A stretch of DNA of 64,000 bases from Opitutales bacterium UBA2995 (GCA_002346535.1 DDZZ01000019.1:1-64000), one strand, 5' to 3'; shown: positions 1 to 8,945, numbered from the stretch's first letter. Made by a program: numbers and translations. Notes: a model not told the origin generated them from the sequence alone.

Positions 1-136
1 AGGTCTCATCGAGCGATAGGTTGTGCACCGAAACGGATGATATTCCGATTTGTTCCCGTTGAATCTTTTGGCATGAAGGTAGAGTGAAAACAGTGAGGAC
101 CAGCAACAGTTTCAAACTCAATCCATTTAATTTCAT
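1..136 (-). CDS. Putative lipoprotein, 3' part outside window
   Basis: Only the first 45 or so codons are visible; the gene runs off the left edge. The ATG lies at 134-136 on the minus strand. It is followed by a short Lys-containing n-region, a hydrophobic core (LLLVLTVFTL) and a lipobox-like PSC, so the mature protein would be lipid-anchored at Cys22 in the inner or outer membrane. It lies 41 bases downstream of iolD on the same strand and is probably the last visible member of that operon. The visible part is too short to assign a family. A sugar-related periplasmic enzyme would fit the context, but that is a guess. Confidence 0.55.
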   Translation of the reverse strand, partial: MKLNGLSLKLLLVLTVFTLPSCQKIQREQIGISSVSVHNLSLDET

Positions 137-177
137 TATGTCACCAGCGTTTCGTCGTGCGCGAATTAGATACCGGC

Positions 178-2073
178 TCAAAAATAGAAGCGTTGGCTGA
201 CTCTGCCTGCCTCACGTGCTTCCACCAGTTCTTTTGTCTTTGGATCTTCGGTAACTTCGGCGCCAATCACTTCCCACCAGATGTCTGCATCGGGAGTGTA
301 GCGGTATTTTTCGGTTGGCACTACGATCATACAGGAACCTTCCTCAGCCCGTGCGGCGATCAAGGCCTGTCGGATTTCATCTTCGTTGGTCGCCTGCCAG
401 GCCTTTAAGCCAATGCTTTCTGCATTCTTTACGTAATCAACGTCGATGAATTCCCCATCGTCCAGCAGATTTGTTTCAGGATCCCGTATCTTGAACTCGT
501 TGCCGAGACTATGTCCGACTAGCGCCTTTTGATGCCCATGGATGGATTGATAGCCACCATTGTTAACCAGTACAACCGTGATCTTGGTTCGTTCCTGAAT
601 AGCCGTAACCAACTCCATAGGGTGTAACTGATAATTTCCATCCCCCATCAGTATAAAGACTTCCCCTTCCTTTCGGACCATTTTGACTCCGATCGCGGCG
701 GGAATATCAAAGCCCATGCAGGAATTTCCAAACTCTAGATACAGCGTTCGCCCATTGCTGGAGTCAAAAAGCTTGGTCAGATCTGCCGGAATGGTGCCGG
801 CGGCAGCCACGAGTGAGTCTCCGGGTTCCATCATGTCATTTAGGATGGTTACCAGGTGGCCCTGGTTAATTGCTTCTCCAGGGTGTTGCACGATTACCTC
901 CTTGTCCAAAAGATCGTGCCACTTCTGCTTTTGTATCGGAACTTCTTGTACGTATTCCGAATCAGGCTGTATGCCAGCGGCCTCCCCGGCTTGGGTCAAA
1001 ACCCGCAAGGCTTCTCTGGCGTCAGCCATGATTGGCAAGGAACCAAGCTTGAATGCGTCATGGCTACATACGTTGATGCCAATGAACTTAACCAGCGGAT
1101 TTTGAAATGCGCTGTTCGAGCCGGTGACAAAGTCGTGAAGCCGGGTTCCGAGGCAAAAGACAAGGTCTGCCTGGGTACTGAAATGAGCCGCCGTCGGGGT
1201 ACCGGTGACACCAACGCCGCCCACCAACAAATCTGAGTTGTTCCGAATGGCACCCTTCCCGGCATGAGTTTCTGCCACGGGGATGCCGAACTTCTCAGCA
1301 AACGTTGCCAGTTCCTCCCATGCTTCAGAGTAGTGAACGCCCCCACCGGCAATGATGAAAGGTCTTTTGGCTTTTTTCAAAAGTGCGATAGCCTCTTCAA
1401 TTCGCTGAGCGTCCGGCTGCCGGCGTTCAATCCGCCACACATGTTTCTCAAATAAGTTGACTGGGTAATCAAAGGCGTAGCCCTGGATATCCTGCGGTAG
1501 TGCTATGGTGACCGCTCCGGTTTCGGCAGGGTCGGTAAGGACCCGCATGGCTTCAGGCAAAGAAAACAAGACCTGTTCAGGCCGTGTGATCCGATCGAAG
1601 AATTTACTTACCACCCGAAAACAGTCGGTCACGCTCGTGTCCATGGACGTGGGGTGATCGAGCCCCTGCAGCACCTGACCTTGGAAACGGGTTGCGTAAT
1701 AGTCTGAAGGAAGAAGCAACACGGGTAAACGGTTAACTGTAGCCGTAGCTGCGCCGGTGAGCATATTGGTCGCCCCGGGTCCAATAGATGAAGTGCAAGC
1801 CATCGTTGCCAATCGTAAGTTGGCCCGGGCGAACCCACTGGATGCGTGTACCATCGATTGCTCATTGCAAGGCTGGTAAAACGGAAGGTCTTGGCCGTAT
1901 TCCACCAAGGCCTGACTCAGTCCCGATACGTTGCCGTGACCGAGTATCCCCCACATGCCTTGAACGAGACGCCTTTCAGTCCCGTCCCGTTCACTATATT
2001 GCGTCTGAAGGAACTTAACCAGTGCTTGCCCGAGTGTGAGGCGGACGGTGTCTTGAGCGGTATAATAATTCAT
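178..2073 (-). CDS. iolD: 3D-(3,5/4)-trihydroxycyclohexane-1,2-dione acylhydrolase (IolD-type)
   Basis: This is a thiamine-diphosphate enzyme of 631 aa, the usual IolD length. In the family it opens the inositol-derived ring (THcHDO) to 5-deoxyglucuronate in cytosolic myo-inositol breakdown. The N-terminal pyrimidine-binding domain carries the conserved Glu in the CNEQSM segment. A central domain contains FIIAGGGVHYS. The C-terminal pyrophosphate domain has the GDGNY...NNGG thiamine-diphosphate motif. It sits in a minus-strand group with a Gfo/Idh/MocA dehydrogenase and an IolE-like isomerase, which supports the inositol role. No iolB, iolC or iolJ is seen in the window. The start is the ATG at 2073. 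Another acetolactate-synthase-like thiamine enzyme is possible but less likely given the neighbours. Confidence 0.9.
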   Translation of the reverse strand: MNYYTAQDTVRLTLGQALVKFLQTQYSERDGTERRLVQGMWGILGHGNVSGLSQALVEYGQDLPFYQPCNEQSMVHASSGFARANLRLATMACTSSIGPGATNMLTGAATATVNRLPVLLLPSDYYATRFQGQVLQGLDHPTSMDTSVTDCFRVVSKFFDRITRPEQVLFSLPEAMRVLTDPAETGAVTIALPQDIQGYAFDYPVNLFEKHVWRIERRQPDAQRIEEAIALLKKAKRPFIIAGGGVHYSEAWEELATFAEKFGIPVAETHAGKGAIRNNSDLLVGGVGVTGTPTAAHFSTQADLVFCLGTRLHDFVTGSNSAFQNPLVKFIGINVCSHDAFKLGSLPIMADAREALRVLTQAGEAAGIQPDSEYVQEVPIQKQKWHDLLDKEVIVQHPGEAINQGHLVTILNDMMEPGDSLVAAAGTIPADLTKLFDSSNGRTLYLEFGNSCMGFDIPAAIGVKMVRKEGEVFILMGDGNYQLHPMELVTAIQERTKITVVLVNNGGYQSIHGHQKALVGHSLGNEFKIRDPETNLLDDGEFIDVDYVKNAESIGLKAWQATNEDEIRQALIAARAEEGSCMIVVPTEKYRYTPDADIWWEVIGAEVTEDPKTKELVEAREAGRVSQRFYF

Positions 2074-2178
2074 AGGTCTATGTATTTGGTTGATCTAAAA
2101 GTTTATTCTGAAAAGTGGGTAAATGTATTTGGTTGTCTACGACGAGGTCGGGGTCAGTAGTGACATGCTTGATGATCA

Positions 2179-3357
2179 TTATTGGCTTCCCAACGGCGTA
2201 ACTTCCTCCCACTTGCCACTTCGCCAAGAACGGACCATGGCGGCGTTTACTTCGGCGACTCGCAAAGCATCTTCTAAACTGGGAGTGTGTTGCCGGTCGT
2301 TGATGATCGATTGCAGGAATTCGTATACCTCGATCACCTTAAGATCCTCGTATCCAATGCCGTTACCCGAACCGGGTACAAAATTTCCATGGTGCGGATA
2401 ATTGTCACCAGCGAGAACCCTCATGTAGCCGTCGTCAGCATCGCCATCGCTGGGCATATAAAGTTGCATCTCGTTCATGCGCTCGAAGTCCCAGCTAGCC
2501 GCACCTTTGGTACCGTTGACTCCAAAGCTAAATTGACATTTGGGCCCGAAAATAGTCCGTGACGTTTCAAAGCTCCCACGCGCACCATTGGCAAACTCAA
2601 CTAAAGCTCCAACGTAATCTTCATTGTCAACTTCACCCATCGGATCTCCGAGTCGACCTAAAGAATAGTGTGTCCCTCTACCTGGAACTGGCAGGGGTCT
2701 TTCTGTGATAAAAGTATGTGACTGGCTGCAAACGCGTTTGACCGGCCCGGCCATCATGTGGGCCAAGTCCACCACATGGGACATTAGGTCACCCAAAACA
2801 CCTAAACCTGCCAGATCCGAGTCAAATCTCCAAGAGAACTGCCCCATTGGGTGGCTACCATACATGGAGAAAAAGCGCCCCTGATAGTGGGTCAGGTCAC
2901 CCAGTTTACCTTCCTGGATGAGGTTGCGCGTATGTTGTACCAGAGGGGTCCATCGATAGTTGAATCCGGTTCCGCTTTTGATACCAGCCTCTCGGGTCGT
3001 TTTTGCGATCTGCGCGGTTTCTTCCGGTGTTCGGCCTACGGGCTTTTCACAAAAGACATGTTTTCCTGCTGCCGCCGCAGCGCTGACAAGTTCCCCGTGC
3101 AGATTATTGGGAGAGGTTATGTTGACGACTTTCACGTCCGGATGTTCGATCACCTTTTGCCAATTAGTTGTGCTATTCTCGAATCCCAGAACCGCTTTGG
3201 CCTGGTCAGCCCTTTCTTCTACATTGTCCGCACAGATTATAAGTCGGGGCATTATATCTCCCTCGGGAAACCTTAAAGGTATTTGCAGGTAGGACCGGGT
3301 ATGGGCCTGGCCCATCCACCCCATTCCGATCACTCCAATTCCAATCGTTGTCGGCAT
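2179..3357 (-). CDS. Gfo/Idh/MocA family oxidoreductase, possible inositol 2-dehydrogenase
   Basis: This 392-aa NAD(P)-dependent sugar or cyclitol dehydrogenase has an N-terminal Rossmann fold with GVIGMGWMG near residue 8. The EKPVGR motif follows at about 100; its Lys is the usual catalytic or nicotinamide-contacting residue. The C-terminal Gfo/Idh/MocA alpha/beta domain contains the GVLGDLMSHVVDL helix, where Asp and His serve catalysis. Between iolE-like and iolD genes, the simplest reading is oxidation of myo-inositol or a related cyclitol to the inosose. The family is broad, so the substrate is inferred only from neighbours. The gene is 105 bases upstream of iolD and 161 bases downstream of the iolE-like gene. 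Confidence 0.8.
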   Translation of the reverse strand: MPTTIGIGVIGMGWMGQAHTRSYLQIPLRFPEGDIMPRLIICADNVEERADQAKAVLGFENSTTNWQKVIEHPDVKVVNITSPNNLHGELVSAAAAAGKHVFCEKPVGRTPEETAQIAKTTREAGIKSGTGFNYRWTPLVQHTRNLIQEGKLGDLTHYQGRFFSMYGSHPMGQFSWRFDSDLAGLGVLGDLMSHVVDLAHMMAGPVKRVCSQSHTFITERPLPVPGRGTHYSLGRLGDPMGEVDNEDYVGALVEFANGARGSFETSRTIFGPKCQFSFGVNGTKGAASWDFERMNEMQLYMPSDGDADDGYMRVLAGDNYPHHGNFVPGSGNGIGYEDLKVIEVYEFLQSIINDRQHTPSLEDALRVAEVNAAMVRSWRSGKWEEVTPLGSQ

Positions 3358-3518
3358 ATTTTAATCAGTTTTTCGGTTTATTAAGTATGACCTTATCGTG
3401 CTCCAAGCTACAGGATTCGTTAAGTGCTTTTTTCGTTCCAGCTAAATCCGAATCTTTCATGTGATCTTATGTATTCATTAATCCCTGATATTTTTTATTG
3501 GAGAGAGTGTGTTTTCAA

Positions 3519-4418
3519 CTACCAGCCAAGCTCCTCGCGTAAAAAAGCGCGATTGCTTTTGGCGCATGCAAGAGCATCCACACCCTTTTCGACAATAATG
3601 TCCTGTTCGACCGTACCCCAGCCTTGGTAATCGATCGCGGTTAATATCTTCGCAATCCCCTGCCAATCGATGGTGCCTTTTCCCAACTCAGGAAAAACTC
3701 CCGACTCAACCCCATCAAAATAGTCGCCCTCACGCGTCAGCACCTCATCACGCACCAGGTTGTCACATTCTTTGATATGAACGTACCAGGTTCGGTCACG
3801 CCACTTGTCCAGTACGGCAACTGGATCACCCCCGCCGTAGGCGATGTGAGCCATATCGTAACAGAGGCCGACAATTTCAGGATTTGTTCGCTGAAGGGCC
3901 GCATCGATTTCAAAATCGGTTTCCAGGAACCCGCCCACATGAGGATGCATGACCGATTTCATGCCATATTGCTCGTGCACGAGCCTGGCGAAATCATTAA
4001 TGTTCTGAGCGGCTCGATCCCAATCAGATTCACTAAGCGAATCTTCCATCCGAATCCGACCAGCCCGGCGAGCACGATTATCATCAACGAATAAAGTGTC
4101 CGATAGGACCACATGACCACAACCCATCGCCGCTAAAACTTCTACTGTTTCCAGGGCTTCGTGGTAGACGGTCCCATCCTCTTTTCCTTGAAGAAAACTA
4201 ATAATGACAAAGGCCGATATCAACTTTAGGCTGCGGCCATCCATTTCCCCTTTAAGTTTCTCGATGTCAAAGGGAAGATAACCGTAGGGACCCAGTTCAG
4301 TACCGCCATAGCCCGCCTCTTTCATTTGGTCGAGCACTAGTGAATAGGGCGGGACATTCGGCGTGTCTTTCAACAACACCCCCCAGGAGACCGGTCCAGT
4401 GGAAATTTGCATGTTCAT
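3519..4418 (-). CDS. Sugar phosphate isomerase/epimerase, IolE-like (inosose dehydratase)
   Basis: This is a xylose-isomerase-like TIM-barrel protein. The N-terminal sequence ISTGPVSWGV and the ELGPYGYLP segment are typical of IolE (2-keto-myo-inositol dehydratase), which feeds IolD. Likely metal ligands include the Glu of ELGP, the His of MHPHVGG, the Asp of CYDMAHIAYGGGD and the Glu of WGTVEQD. The open frame extends upstream to 4520, but the sequence before the MNMQISTGP start is not conserved in character, so I place the start at 4418. It is the first gene of the minus-strand iol-type group. Other TIM-barrel isomerases of sugar catabolism look similar, so iolE is likely rather than certain. 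Confidence 0.78.
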   Translation of the reverse strand: MNMQISTGPVSWGVLLKDTPNVPPYSLVLDQMKEAGYGGTELGPYGYLPFDIEKLKGEMDGRSLKLISAFVIISFLQGKEDGTVYHEALETVEVLAAMGCGHVVLSDTLFVDDNRARRAGRIRMEDSLSESDWDRAAQNINDFARLVHEQYGMKSVMHPHVGGFLETDFEIDAALQRTNPEIVGLCYDMAHIAYGGGDPVAVLDKWRDRTWYVHIKECDNLVRDEVLTREGDYFDGVESGVFPELGKGTIDWQGIAKILTAIDYQGWGTVEQDIIVEKGVDALACAKSNRAFLREELGW

Positions 4419-4885
4419 TGAGTGTAAAATTTTTGCAGTGATGTCCTTTGGTTGAGCTCCGGGAAGGCCGTTAATACGATAGCTTTCAGCTAAGGGTGAA
4501 AAAAGAACCTTTAATAGCAAGGGAAAGAGGAGAATGATCCTAAGTTAATCAAAGTTACCGACGAGTTAAGGCTTCGAGGACATCATGTGGCGCAATTGCA
4601 ATGTCTCCGGAGCGCCTTGGTTTAAAGGACTGGAAATTAAATGAGGGAGTATCCCCTGATTGATCGGGGCGTAAATCTCCTACTACAAATCAGCCTAAGA
4701 TTTCGTCCACTGTTTTATCTTCTTTGTATAGTTTCAGAACTACCCATTCGGGCGACCATTCGCGTTCATCGTTGACATCGATTTTCCCGCGAGGTGTCTT
4801 GAAGCGTGTTTCTATGCGCTTTCTATATTAAGGTTACCCTATTGTTTGCATTTATTCGGAGCTTAACTCAGTTCCGGTTTTGAAG
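4419..4885. other. Intergenic region between divergent operons
   Basis: This holds the promoters of the minus-strand iol-type group and the plus-strand sugar-acid operon, which are divergently oriented. The only coding-like signal is a 45-codon open stretch on the minus strand (4690-4827), listed separately. A small cccc...gggg inverted repeat lies near 4652-4668, just beyond the stop of that stretch. No clear -35/-10 pair was recognised. Confidence 0.4.
4690..4827 (-). pseudogene. C-terminal gene remnant, family unknown
   Basis: A minus-strand open stretch of 45 codons begins directly after a stop and has no start codon. It encodes a plausible soluble, charged C-terminus (FKTPRGKIDVND, then WVVLKLYKEDKTVDEILG) ending in TGA. 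The composition looks like a real protein tail rather than random frame, but I do not recognise it. It may be the end of a gene lost by deletion; chance is not excluded. Confidence 0.3.
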
Positions 4886-5710
4886 ATGCCAGAGCAGCCA
4901 CATATATTGGTTACCGGCTCGACCGGGAATCTCGGCGAAAAGGCCGTCAATACACTCAAAGTAAGCGAGGTGCGAGTGACAAGAATCGGTCGCAACACGA
5001 ACAATCTTGCGGATGTGATCCCTGCCGACCTGACGGCTTACGATTTGAAATGGGCCAAATATTTTGAAGGCGTACAAACCGTGCTGCATCTTGCGGCAGA
5101 TCCAAAACCCGTGGCCACTTGGGACTCCGTGCAGGGACTCAACATCGACCTTGGCCTTAATGTACTGCGTGCCGCGCAGTTGCACGGTGTACAACGGTTT
5201 GTATTCGCCAGTTCCAATTGGGTTTTGGGTGGTTACCGGTTTACTGATACAAAACTTACCTCTGCCACACCGGCCCGGCCCGTCAATCCCTATGGTGCAT
5301 CGAAACTGTTTTTCGAACGTGTAGGGATCGAACAGGTACACCATTCCGGAATGGCGTTCCTGTCATTGCGGATTGGATACTGCCAACCGGGCGACAATCA
5401 ACCCGGCCCACACATGGCCTTCGGCCGATGGGGTCAACAGATGTGGTTGTCGAATGAGGACTGGGCCCACGCGGTCGAATGCGCCTGTCTCAATCCGTTT
5501 GAAGGCGCCGCCGTGCTCAACATCATGTCGGACAATAAAGGTATGCGGTGGGAACGATCGGAGGCACTCGACGCGATTGGATACATTCCGAAATCCCGAT
5601 ATACCCCTCGACTGGGGGTTTGGGGAGCCTTTAAAAGTCTGCTGGCTCAAATGCGTGACAGCATTCTACCGCCTATGAACGGCAAGCGACTCTTTGGAAC
5701 GCGATGGTAA
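4886..5710 (+). CDS. NAD(P)-dependent epimerase/dehydrogenase (uronate dehydrogenase-like)
   Basis: This extended short-chain dehydrogenase has about 274 aa. The nucleotide-binding motif is GSTGNLG near residue 9. The VLHLAAD segment near 70 is the usual second-strand motif. The catalytic Tyr-x-x-x-Lys is YGASK near 135, preceded by the SSNWVLGGY serine region. Proportions and motifs resemble NAD-dependent uronate or sugar dehydrogenases that oxidise an aldose to the lactone. It heads a plus-strand operon with a hydroxyacid dehydrogenase, an HpaI-type aldolase and a lactonase, which suits sugar-acid catabolism. An in-frame TTG at 4880 precedes the chosen ATG. The stop overlaps the next gene. 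Confidence 0.75.
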   Translation: MPEQPHILVTGSTGNLGEKAVNTLKVSEVRVTRIGRNTNNLADVIPADLTAYDLKWAKYFEGVQTVLHLAADPKPVATWDSVQGLNIDLGLNVLRAAQLHGVQRFVFASSNWVLGGYRFTDTKLTSATPARPVNPYGASKLFFERVGIEQVHHSGMAFLSLRIGYCQPGDNQPGPHMAFGRWGQQMWLSNEDWAHAVECACLNPFEGAAVLNIMSDNKGMRWERSEALDAIGYIPKSRYTPRLGVWGAFKSLLAQMRDSILPPMNGKRLFGTRW

Positions 5711-6684
5711 TGACAAAAAACAAGGTATTGATCATTCAGCCAATTCACGAGAAAGCACTGGCCCTACTCGATGCGCGCGATGATGTGTCCTATGAAGTGC
5801 TCACGGATTTTTCAGAGGAAACCCTGCTTAAGCATGTTGGCTCGGCTGATGCCATCACCGTTCGTGACGCACCGATAAGCCGAAAAGTCATTGAGCAGGC
5901 AATATCGGCAAGGATCGTTTCACGGCATGGTGTCGGCTTCGACAATGTTCCGGTCGACTTATGCACTGAGATGAACATCCCTGTCACAATTGTGGGGCCC
6001 GTGAATGCGGTGTCGGTTTCCGAGCACACAATGTTTTTGTTGTTAGCAGCTGCTCGCGTTGGGATCGAACTGGATAGCGCGGTTCGGGAAGGGCGATTTG
6101 CGGCCCGGGCTAATACCCTGAGTGTGGAGTTGAATGGTAAGACACTTTTGCTTATCGGCTGCGGACGCATCGGCACAAAAGTGGCCCATCGGGCTACCGC
6201 ATTGGGAATGCGCGTTTTGGTATTTGATCCCTATTTATCCGACAGTACCGATATGCCGATTACCTTAATCGGGTCTTTGGGTGAAGCGTTAAAACAAGCG
6301 GACGCTGTCAGCCTGCATGTGCCACTCACGGATGAAACACAAGGCATTCTCGGTGAAAGGGAACTGGCTCTTCTTCCCCAGGGAGCCATTGTTGTAAATG
6401 CCAGTAGAGGTGGGTTGATCGACGAAAATGCGCTCATCCATGCTATGCGCTCAGGCAAATTACACGGGGCAGGCTTAGATACGTTTGAAATGGAACCACT
6501 ACCGCCTGAATCGCCGCTCGCTGCGGAAAAACGCATCGTCCTCAGCCCCCACTCTGCAGCTCTGACCGAAGACGCGCTGATCGGCATGGGAATGAAGACC
6601 GTTGAAAATGTGTTGGCAGCTTTTGATGGTATGCTCGACCCCGAATTGGTCGTTAACAAAGAAGTATTGGAAGAAGAAAGATGA
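5704..6684 (+). CDS. D-isomer-specific 2-hydroxyacid dehydrogenase
   Basis: This protein of about 326 aa belongs to the SerA/hydroxypyruvate reductase family. The NAD-binding domain contains LIGCGRIGTKV near residue 152. The catalytic triad is visible: Arg in ASRGG, Glu in EMEPLPPE and His in SPHSAAL. The family interconverts 2-keto acids and D-2-hydroxy acids in the cytosol. It lacks the C-terminal ACT domain of long SerA forms, so it is probably a catabolic enzyme of the surrounding sugar-acid operon rather than the serine pathway enzyme. The start overlaps the previous stop (ATG at 5704 or 5710). The stop overlaps the next start in ATGA, indicating translational coupling. Confidence 0.8.
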   Translation: MVMTKNKVLIIQPIHEKALALLDARDDVSYEVLTDFSEETLLKHVGSADAITVRDAPISRKVIEQAISARIVSRHGVGFDNVPVDLCTEMNIPVTIVGPVNAVSVSEHTMFLLLAAARVGIELDSAVREGRFAARANTLSVELNGKTLLLIGCGRIGTKVAHRATALGMRVLVFDPYLSDSTDMPITLIGSLGEALKQADAVSLHVPLTDETQGILGERELALLPQGAIVVNASRGGLIDENALIHAMRSGKLHGAGLDTFEMEPLPPESPLAAEKRIVLSPHSAALTEDALIGMGMKTVENVLAAFDGMLDPELVVNKEVLEEER

Positions 6685-7439
6685 GGCCAAACAATGTCAG
6701 AACTTGCTGGGCTGACAACCAGCCTGCCGTTTCGGGCTGGTTGTCAATCGGCGACAGCTACAGTGCCGAGATTGTGGGCCACAGTGGCGTTGATTGCGTC
6801 ACGATCGATCTGCAGCACGCCATGTCCGATATTTCGGATATGATCCCGATGCTTCAGGCAATCTCAGCCACCCCAGCCACGCCGTTCGTAAGGGTGCCTA
6901 GCAATGATCCGGCGACCATTATGAAAGCCCTCGACGCTGGCAGCTACGGATTAATCTGTCCCCTGATTAACTCGGCCGAGGAGGCCCACGCCTTTGTTTC
7001 TGCTTCGTCGTATCCGCCACTTGGAACAAGAAGTTTTGGACCCGCTCGGGGACTTTTTTACGGAGGACCCGATTATGCGGCATATGCGAATGACACCCTT
7101 ATCCGGCTGGCGATGATCGAGACGCTCGAAGGACTGGCGGCGGTCGAAGATATATGTGCGGTTGAAGGACTTGACGGCATTTTTATAGGCCCCGGAGACC
7201 TGGGACTCAATCTCGGTAAAGGGGCAGATCTTGATCCCAACGACCCCGAAGTTTGTAAGGCTTTTGACCGATGCCTATCAGCAGCGAAGGCAGTGAGTAA
7301 GCATGCCGGCCTTTTCTGTCCAAACGGTGCCGTGGCTCGTAAACGTGCCGATCAGGGATTCGACTTCGTCGTTCTGGGGAGTGACGCCATTCTTTTGAAA
7401 GCAGCACTCGCCTCCGAGCTGAGTGAGTTTTCGGGTTAA
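6681..7439 (+). CDS. HpcH/HpaI-type 2-keto-acid aldolase
   Basis: This class II, metal-dependent aldolase of 252 aa belongs to the HpaI/GarL/RhmA family, which splits 2-keto-3-deoxy acids into pyruvate plus an aldehyde. Visible family residues are the His of DLQHA near 47, the Arg of FVRVPSNDP near 72, the metal-binding Glu of MIETLEG and the Asp of GIFIGPGDLG. It overlaps the preceding dehydrogenase by 4 bases. Within the operon it would carry out the final cleavage after oxidation, lactone opening and dehydration of a sugar acid. No dehydratase gene is present in the operon. The precise substrate cannot be read from the sequence. Confidence 0.82.
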   Translation: MRPNNVRTCWADNQPAVSGWLSIGDSYSAEIVGHSGVDCVTIDLQHAMSDISDMIPMLQAISATPATPFVRVPSNDPATIMKALDAGSYGLICPLINSAEEAHAFVSASSYPPLGTRSFGPARGLFYGGPDYAAYANDTLIRLAMIETLEGLAAVEDICAVEGLDGIFIGPGDLGLNLGKGADLDPNDPEVCKAFDRCLSAAKAVSKHAGLFCPNGAVARKRADQGFDFVVLGSDAILLKAALASELSEFSG

Positions 7440-7461
7440 CAATAGTGTAAAGAAAAAATTG

Positions 7462-8340
7462 ATGGACGCGCACCTGCATCTAGACTGCCAGAACAGCCTC
7501 GGCGAATGCTGCTTCTGGGATTCAAGAGATCATTGTCTGTGGTGGACCGATATCGAACGCAGCTGTGTCTGGCAGATGGATTCCGAAAAGAACGCAACAT
7601 GCTTCAACCTGCCAGGCCGCGCGGGCTTTATACTGCCCAGACGGGACCCAGGCTTTGTGATCGGATTCCCCAAACTAGTCGCATTGGCCAATCAAAAATT
7701 GACGGAGTTTACCAAACTTTGCGACGTCGAAACGGACCTGCCGCAGACCCGCATCAATGATGCAACCGTCGACCCATTCGGCGGTATAGTGTTTGGAACC
7801 TTCGACGAAACCCGGGACATGAAAAAACGCCAACCGATCGCAAGCGTTTACCGGTTAGCGCCGGATGCCACCTTGAGGAAATTATTTGGCAACGTCGTCA
7901 TCTCAAACGGATTGGCCTTTTCTCCTGACGGCACCACCATGTATTTTGCCGACACTCCTGATGGCCGGATCCGTCGCTTCCGGGTCGGAACGGACTTTGA
8001 GGAGTTTGAAGAGATTGAACCTCTTCCCGACAAAGAGGCCACTCCCGGCCTTCCGGACGGTGCCACCGTTGACGCTGAAGGAAACTATTGGAACGCTCGG
8101 GTTTGGGGTGGATGTTTGGTACGATTCGACCCATCCGGAAATGTAACGGCTCAGATAGATTTGCCAACTAAGGGCCCGACCTGTCCCACGTTCGGAGGGA
8201 GTTCGCTGCAGCAGTTGTTCGCTACGACATTGCGTGTTCATCATAGCCCGGAAGAGCTGACGGCTACGCCCGAAGCCGGTGGTATTTTTGTCGCTGACAT
8301 TGACATTCCAGGACTTGAACAGCGTCTTTGTACGCTGTGA
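7462..8340 (+). CDS. SMP-30/gluconolactonase family protein
   Basis: This six-bladed beta-propeller lactonase hydrolyses sugar lactones to aldonic acids. The N-terminal segment NSLGECCFWD holds the metal-binding Glu. RINDATVDPFG and ISNGLAFSPDG carry the Asn ligands, and GLPDGATVDAEG carries the Asp. The length of about 292 aa is normal. I chose the ATG at 7462 because upstream residues are not family-like; a GTG at 7423 would overlap the aldolase gene by 17 bases. It is the last gene of the operon and fits as the step after the sugar dehydrogenase at its start. It has no signal peptide, so it acts in the cytoplasm. Confidence 0.85.
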   Translation: MDAHLHLDCQNSLGECCFWDSRDHCLWWTDIERSCVWQMDSEKNATCFNLPGRAGFILPRRDPGFVIGFPKLVALANQKLTEFTKLCDVETDLPQTRINDATVDPFGGIVFGTFDETRDMKKRQPIASVYRLAPDATLRKLFGNVVISNGLAFSPDGTTMYFADTPDGRIRRFRVGTDFEEFEEIEPLPDKEATPGLPDGATVDAEGNYWNARVWGGCLVRFDPSGNVTAQIDLPTKGPTCPTFGGSSLQQLFATTLRVHHSPEELTATPEAGGIFVADIDIPGLEQRLCTL

Positions 8341-8429
8341 ATTTCAAGAGAGAAAGGGTAAAAGAAAAAGGTTACGGCCACAATCTCTGTTTCTTCCGAT
8401 ATCTACTCTGAGATGTTATTCATTAGATT

Positions 8430-8945
8430 GTTTTGAATTAGAGTAAAGAGCGTCGAGGCAAGAGGCCAATCCCGAAGCTCCCCCTAATCGAACAGGCCGT
8501 GTGGATTTCCCGCATCCGGCTCTCCTGCAAGTATTCATCGTAAGCGGATCAGACCGAGGTTTTGGTGCAGGTAGTGGTAATCACTTACCCCGGGGGACGA
8601 TGGTATTTGAGTTGGCTTCGGCGGTTCAGATGTACATGCGCGACCGCGCGCGTATGTTACTGAGCCCCTAATGTCCCTCCTTGAGTAACCATAGTGGGAG
8701 CACTGATTCCAGCCTCGCAGGGACTCGTTTAGGTCCTCCACTAGTTTGGAAGCCGGTTTGGAGCCGTAACGGGACCCTGTCTTGTGGCGGATGACCCCCG
8801 GGGCTACCTTCTGGGATTTCTTGGAAGGACCCGCATGAAGGTATTTCCAATTGCGCCCTTTTAGGTGCCAGTCGTAGCGGAAGGTGTAACCGAGGAAATC
8901 CAAACTCATCGACTTCCTGAGATTGACCTACAAACTTATACCTTT
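8430..8945 (-). mobile_element. Degraded group II intron remnant (copy 1)
   Basis: Read on the minus strand, this holds the C-terminal end of a group II intron reverse transcriptase/maturase, then a domain-V-like segment at 8487-8525 (gagccggatgcggg...cacggcc). The 3' terminal domain-VI-like hairpin lies at about 8434-8485. The last 60 or so bases closely match the plus strand at 26648-26714. The 5' half of the intron and most of the reverse transcriptase are absent, so the element is dead. Confidence 0.75.
8535..8930 (-). pseudogene. Group II intron maturase, C-terminal fragment
   Basis: An open stretch of about 125 codons contains LDFLGYTFRYD, NWKYLHAGPSKKS, LVEDLNESLRGWNQC and a final YLHQNLGLIRL. 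These are the reverse transcriptase end and the maturase (X) domain of group II intron proteins. A normal protein is 400-600 aa, so all catalytic RT motifs, including YADD, are missing upstream. The expected HNH segment is also absent. It is a decayed relic embedded in intron sequence and has no plausible function. Confidence 0.75.

Noticed and set aside
683..1105. 140-codon plus-strand open frame inside iolD
   Set aside because: It is an antisense shadow of a clearly conserved gene and lacks any family character.
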